NCBI RefSeq assembly: GCF_000264055.1
Contig: NZ_AJXL01000021.1
Span: 1-44,566 of the forward strand
Direction of reading: 5' to 3'
Source of the DNA: Flavobacterium sp. ACAM 123
GTDB lineage: Bacteria; Bacteroidota; Bacteroidia; Flavobacteriales; Flavobacteriaceae
Length of the DNA stretch: 44,566 nucleotides
Shown: piece after piece, positions 44,261 to 44,566 of the stretch
Layout: each line of letters starts with the position of its first letter
Position numbering within the stretch: the first letter of the stretch is position 1
Made by a program: the position numbers and the translations under genes
The notes under the pieces: generated by a model
Database searches by the model: none
What the model saw: only the letters and a program-made list of their open reading frames with translations
Told to the model about the DNA's origin: nothing

Positions 44261-44527
44261 ATGGCTCACAAGAAAGGTGTCGGTAGTTCCAAGAATGGTA
44301 GGGAATCAGAATCAAAACGTTTAGGTGTTAAGATTTTTGGAGGACAAGCTGCCATTGCAGGGAACATCATCATAAGACAAAGAGGTTCAAAACACAATCC
44401 AGGTGCAAATGTTTACATCAGTAAAGATCACACCCTACACGCAAGAGTAGACGGTGTTGTGCATTTCCAAAAGAAAAGAGATAACAAATCTTACGTTTCA
44501 ATTATCCCATTTGAGGTTGAAGCATAA
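44261..44527 (+). CDS. rpmA: 50S ribosomal protein L27
   Basis: An 88-residue L27. It starts [20 protein letters not shown], with the N-terminal arm that reaches the peptidyl-transferase centre, and continues with [20 protein letters not shown]. It begins with MAHKK directly, so no N-terminal cleavage extension of the Firmicutes type is present. It is the second gene of the rplU-rpmA operon and the last gene in the window. Confidence 0.98.
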   Translation: MAHKKGVGSSKNGRESESKRLGVKIFGGQAAIAGNIIIRQRGSKHNPGANVYISKDHTLHARVDGVVHFQKKRDNKSYVSIIPFEVEA

Positions 44528-44566
44528 TTGATCTACTCAATTGATTAAAAAAACCGTCTCGTTTTT

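Noticed and set aside
44541..44566. Terminator after rpmA
   Set aside because: An A-run and T-run flank a short GC patch, but the window ends before a complete stem can be judged.
1..44566. tRNA, rRNA, prophage or insertion sequence
   Set aside because: I found no cloverleaf, rRNA segment, phage structural gene or transposase in reading through the gaps; a covariance-model search would be needed to exclude small ncRNAs.

Overview
This window looks like the chromosome of a Flavobacterium-type member of the Bacteroidota. The evidence is the AT-rich sequence, the gliding genes gldE and gldD beside mutY and ssb, the lack of Shine-Dalgarno sites, -7 boxes of the form TAnnTTTG, and protein sequences that read as flavobacterial throughout. 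It holds about 40 genes, nearly all core metabolism or housekeeping. I see no rRNA, tRNA, CRISPR array, prophage or intact insertion sequence.

Layout. At 0.3-6.6 kb: aspartate kinase with a GNAT acetyltransferase, fructose-1,6-bisphosphatase, a TerB-like protein, a frameshifted HupE/UreJ-type membrane protein, dCMP deaminase and an S41 peptidase. At 6.7-9.4 kb: a broken plsC-like acyltransferase, a single-domain FAD protein with a small membrane partner, and about 1 kb without a clear gene. At 9.4-14.7 kb: a DUF3109 protein, the class Ia ribonucleotide reductase genes nrdB-nrdA, and an RDD protein. At 14.7-18.5 kb: metE divergent from an Lrp/AsnC regulator, then a membrane-anchored protein of unknown function. 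At 18.6-22.3 kb: a probable thiol/peroxide-related operon (AhpD-like protein, thioredoxin, secreted isochorismatase-like hydrolase, dead osmC) downstream of an AraC regulator. At 22.6-28.4 kb: dgt, a DUF3078 protein, dxs, tadA and a potassium-channel-like protein. At 28.4-29.9 kb: a gene-poor stretch with decayed repeats and a membrane-protein remnant. At 29.9-35.7 kb: RNase G, a 30-residue very basic probable ribosomal protein, HU, mutY, ssb, gldE and gldD. At 35.7-43.6 kb: a CxxxC heavy-metal-domain lipoprotein, a DMT transporter, and two tandem copies of a two-subunit M16 peptidase. The window ends with rplU-rpmA behind a textbook Bacteroidota promoter.

Two themes stand out. The first is gene decay: hupE-like, plsC-like, osmC and a small membrane protein are all disrupted, and osmC and the membrane protein carry in-frame nonsense codons rather than only indels. 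The upstream copy of the M16 pair has weakened export signals and has lost a C-terminal domain. The second is repeats: four copies of one hairpin-forming intergenic repeat family lie in gene gaps, with a roughly 100-bp degenerate tandem repeat and two adjacent heptamer arrays. I found no clearly new multi-gene system. The best candidates for a second look are the duplicated M16 locus, the M16 plus LolA-like fusion, the AraC-linked redox operon and the 30-residue protein whose stop codon lies inside its own terminator hairpin.
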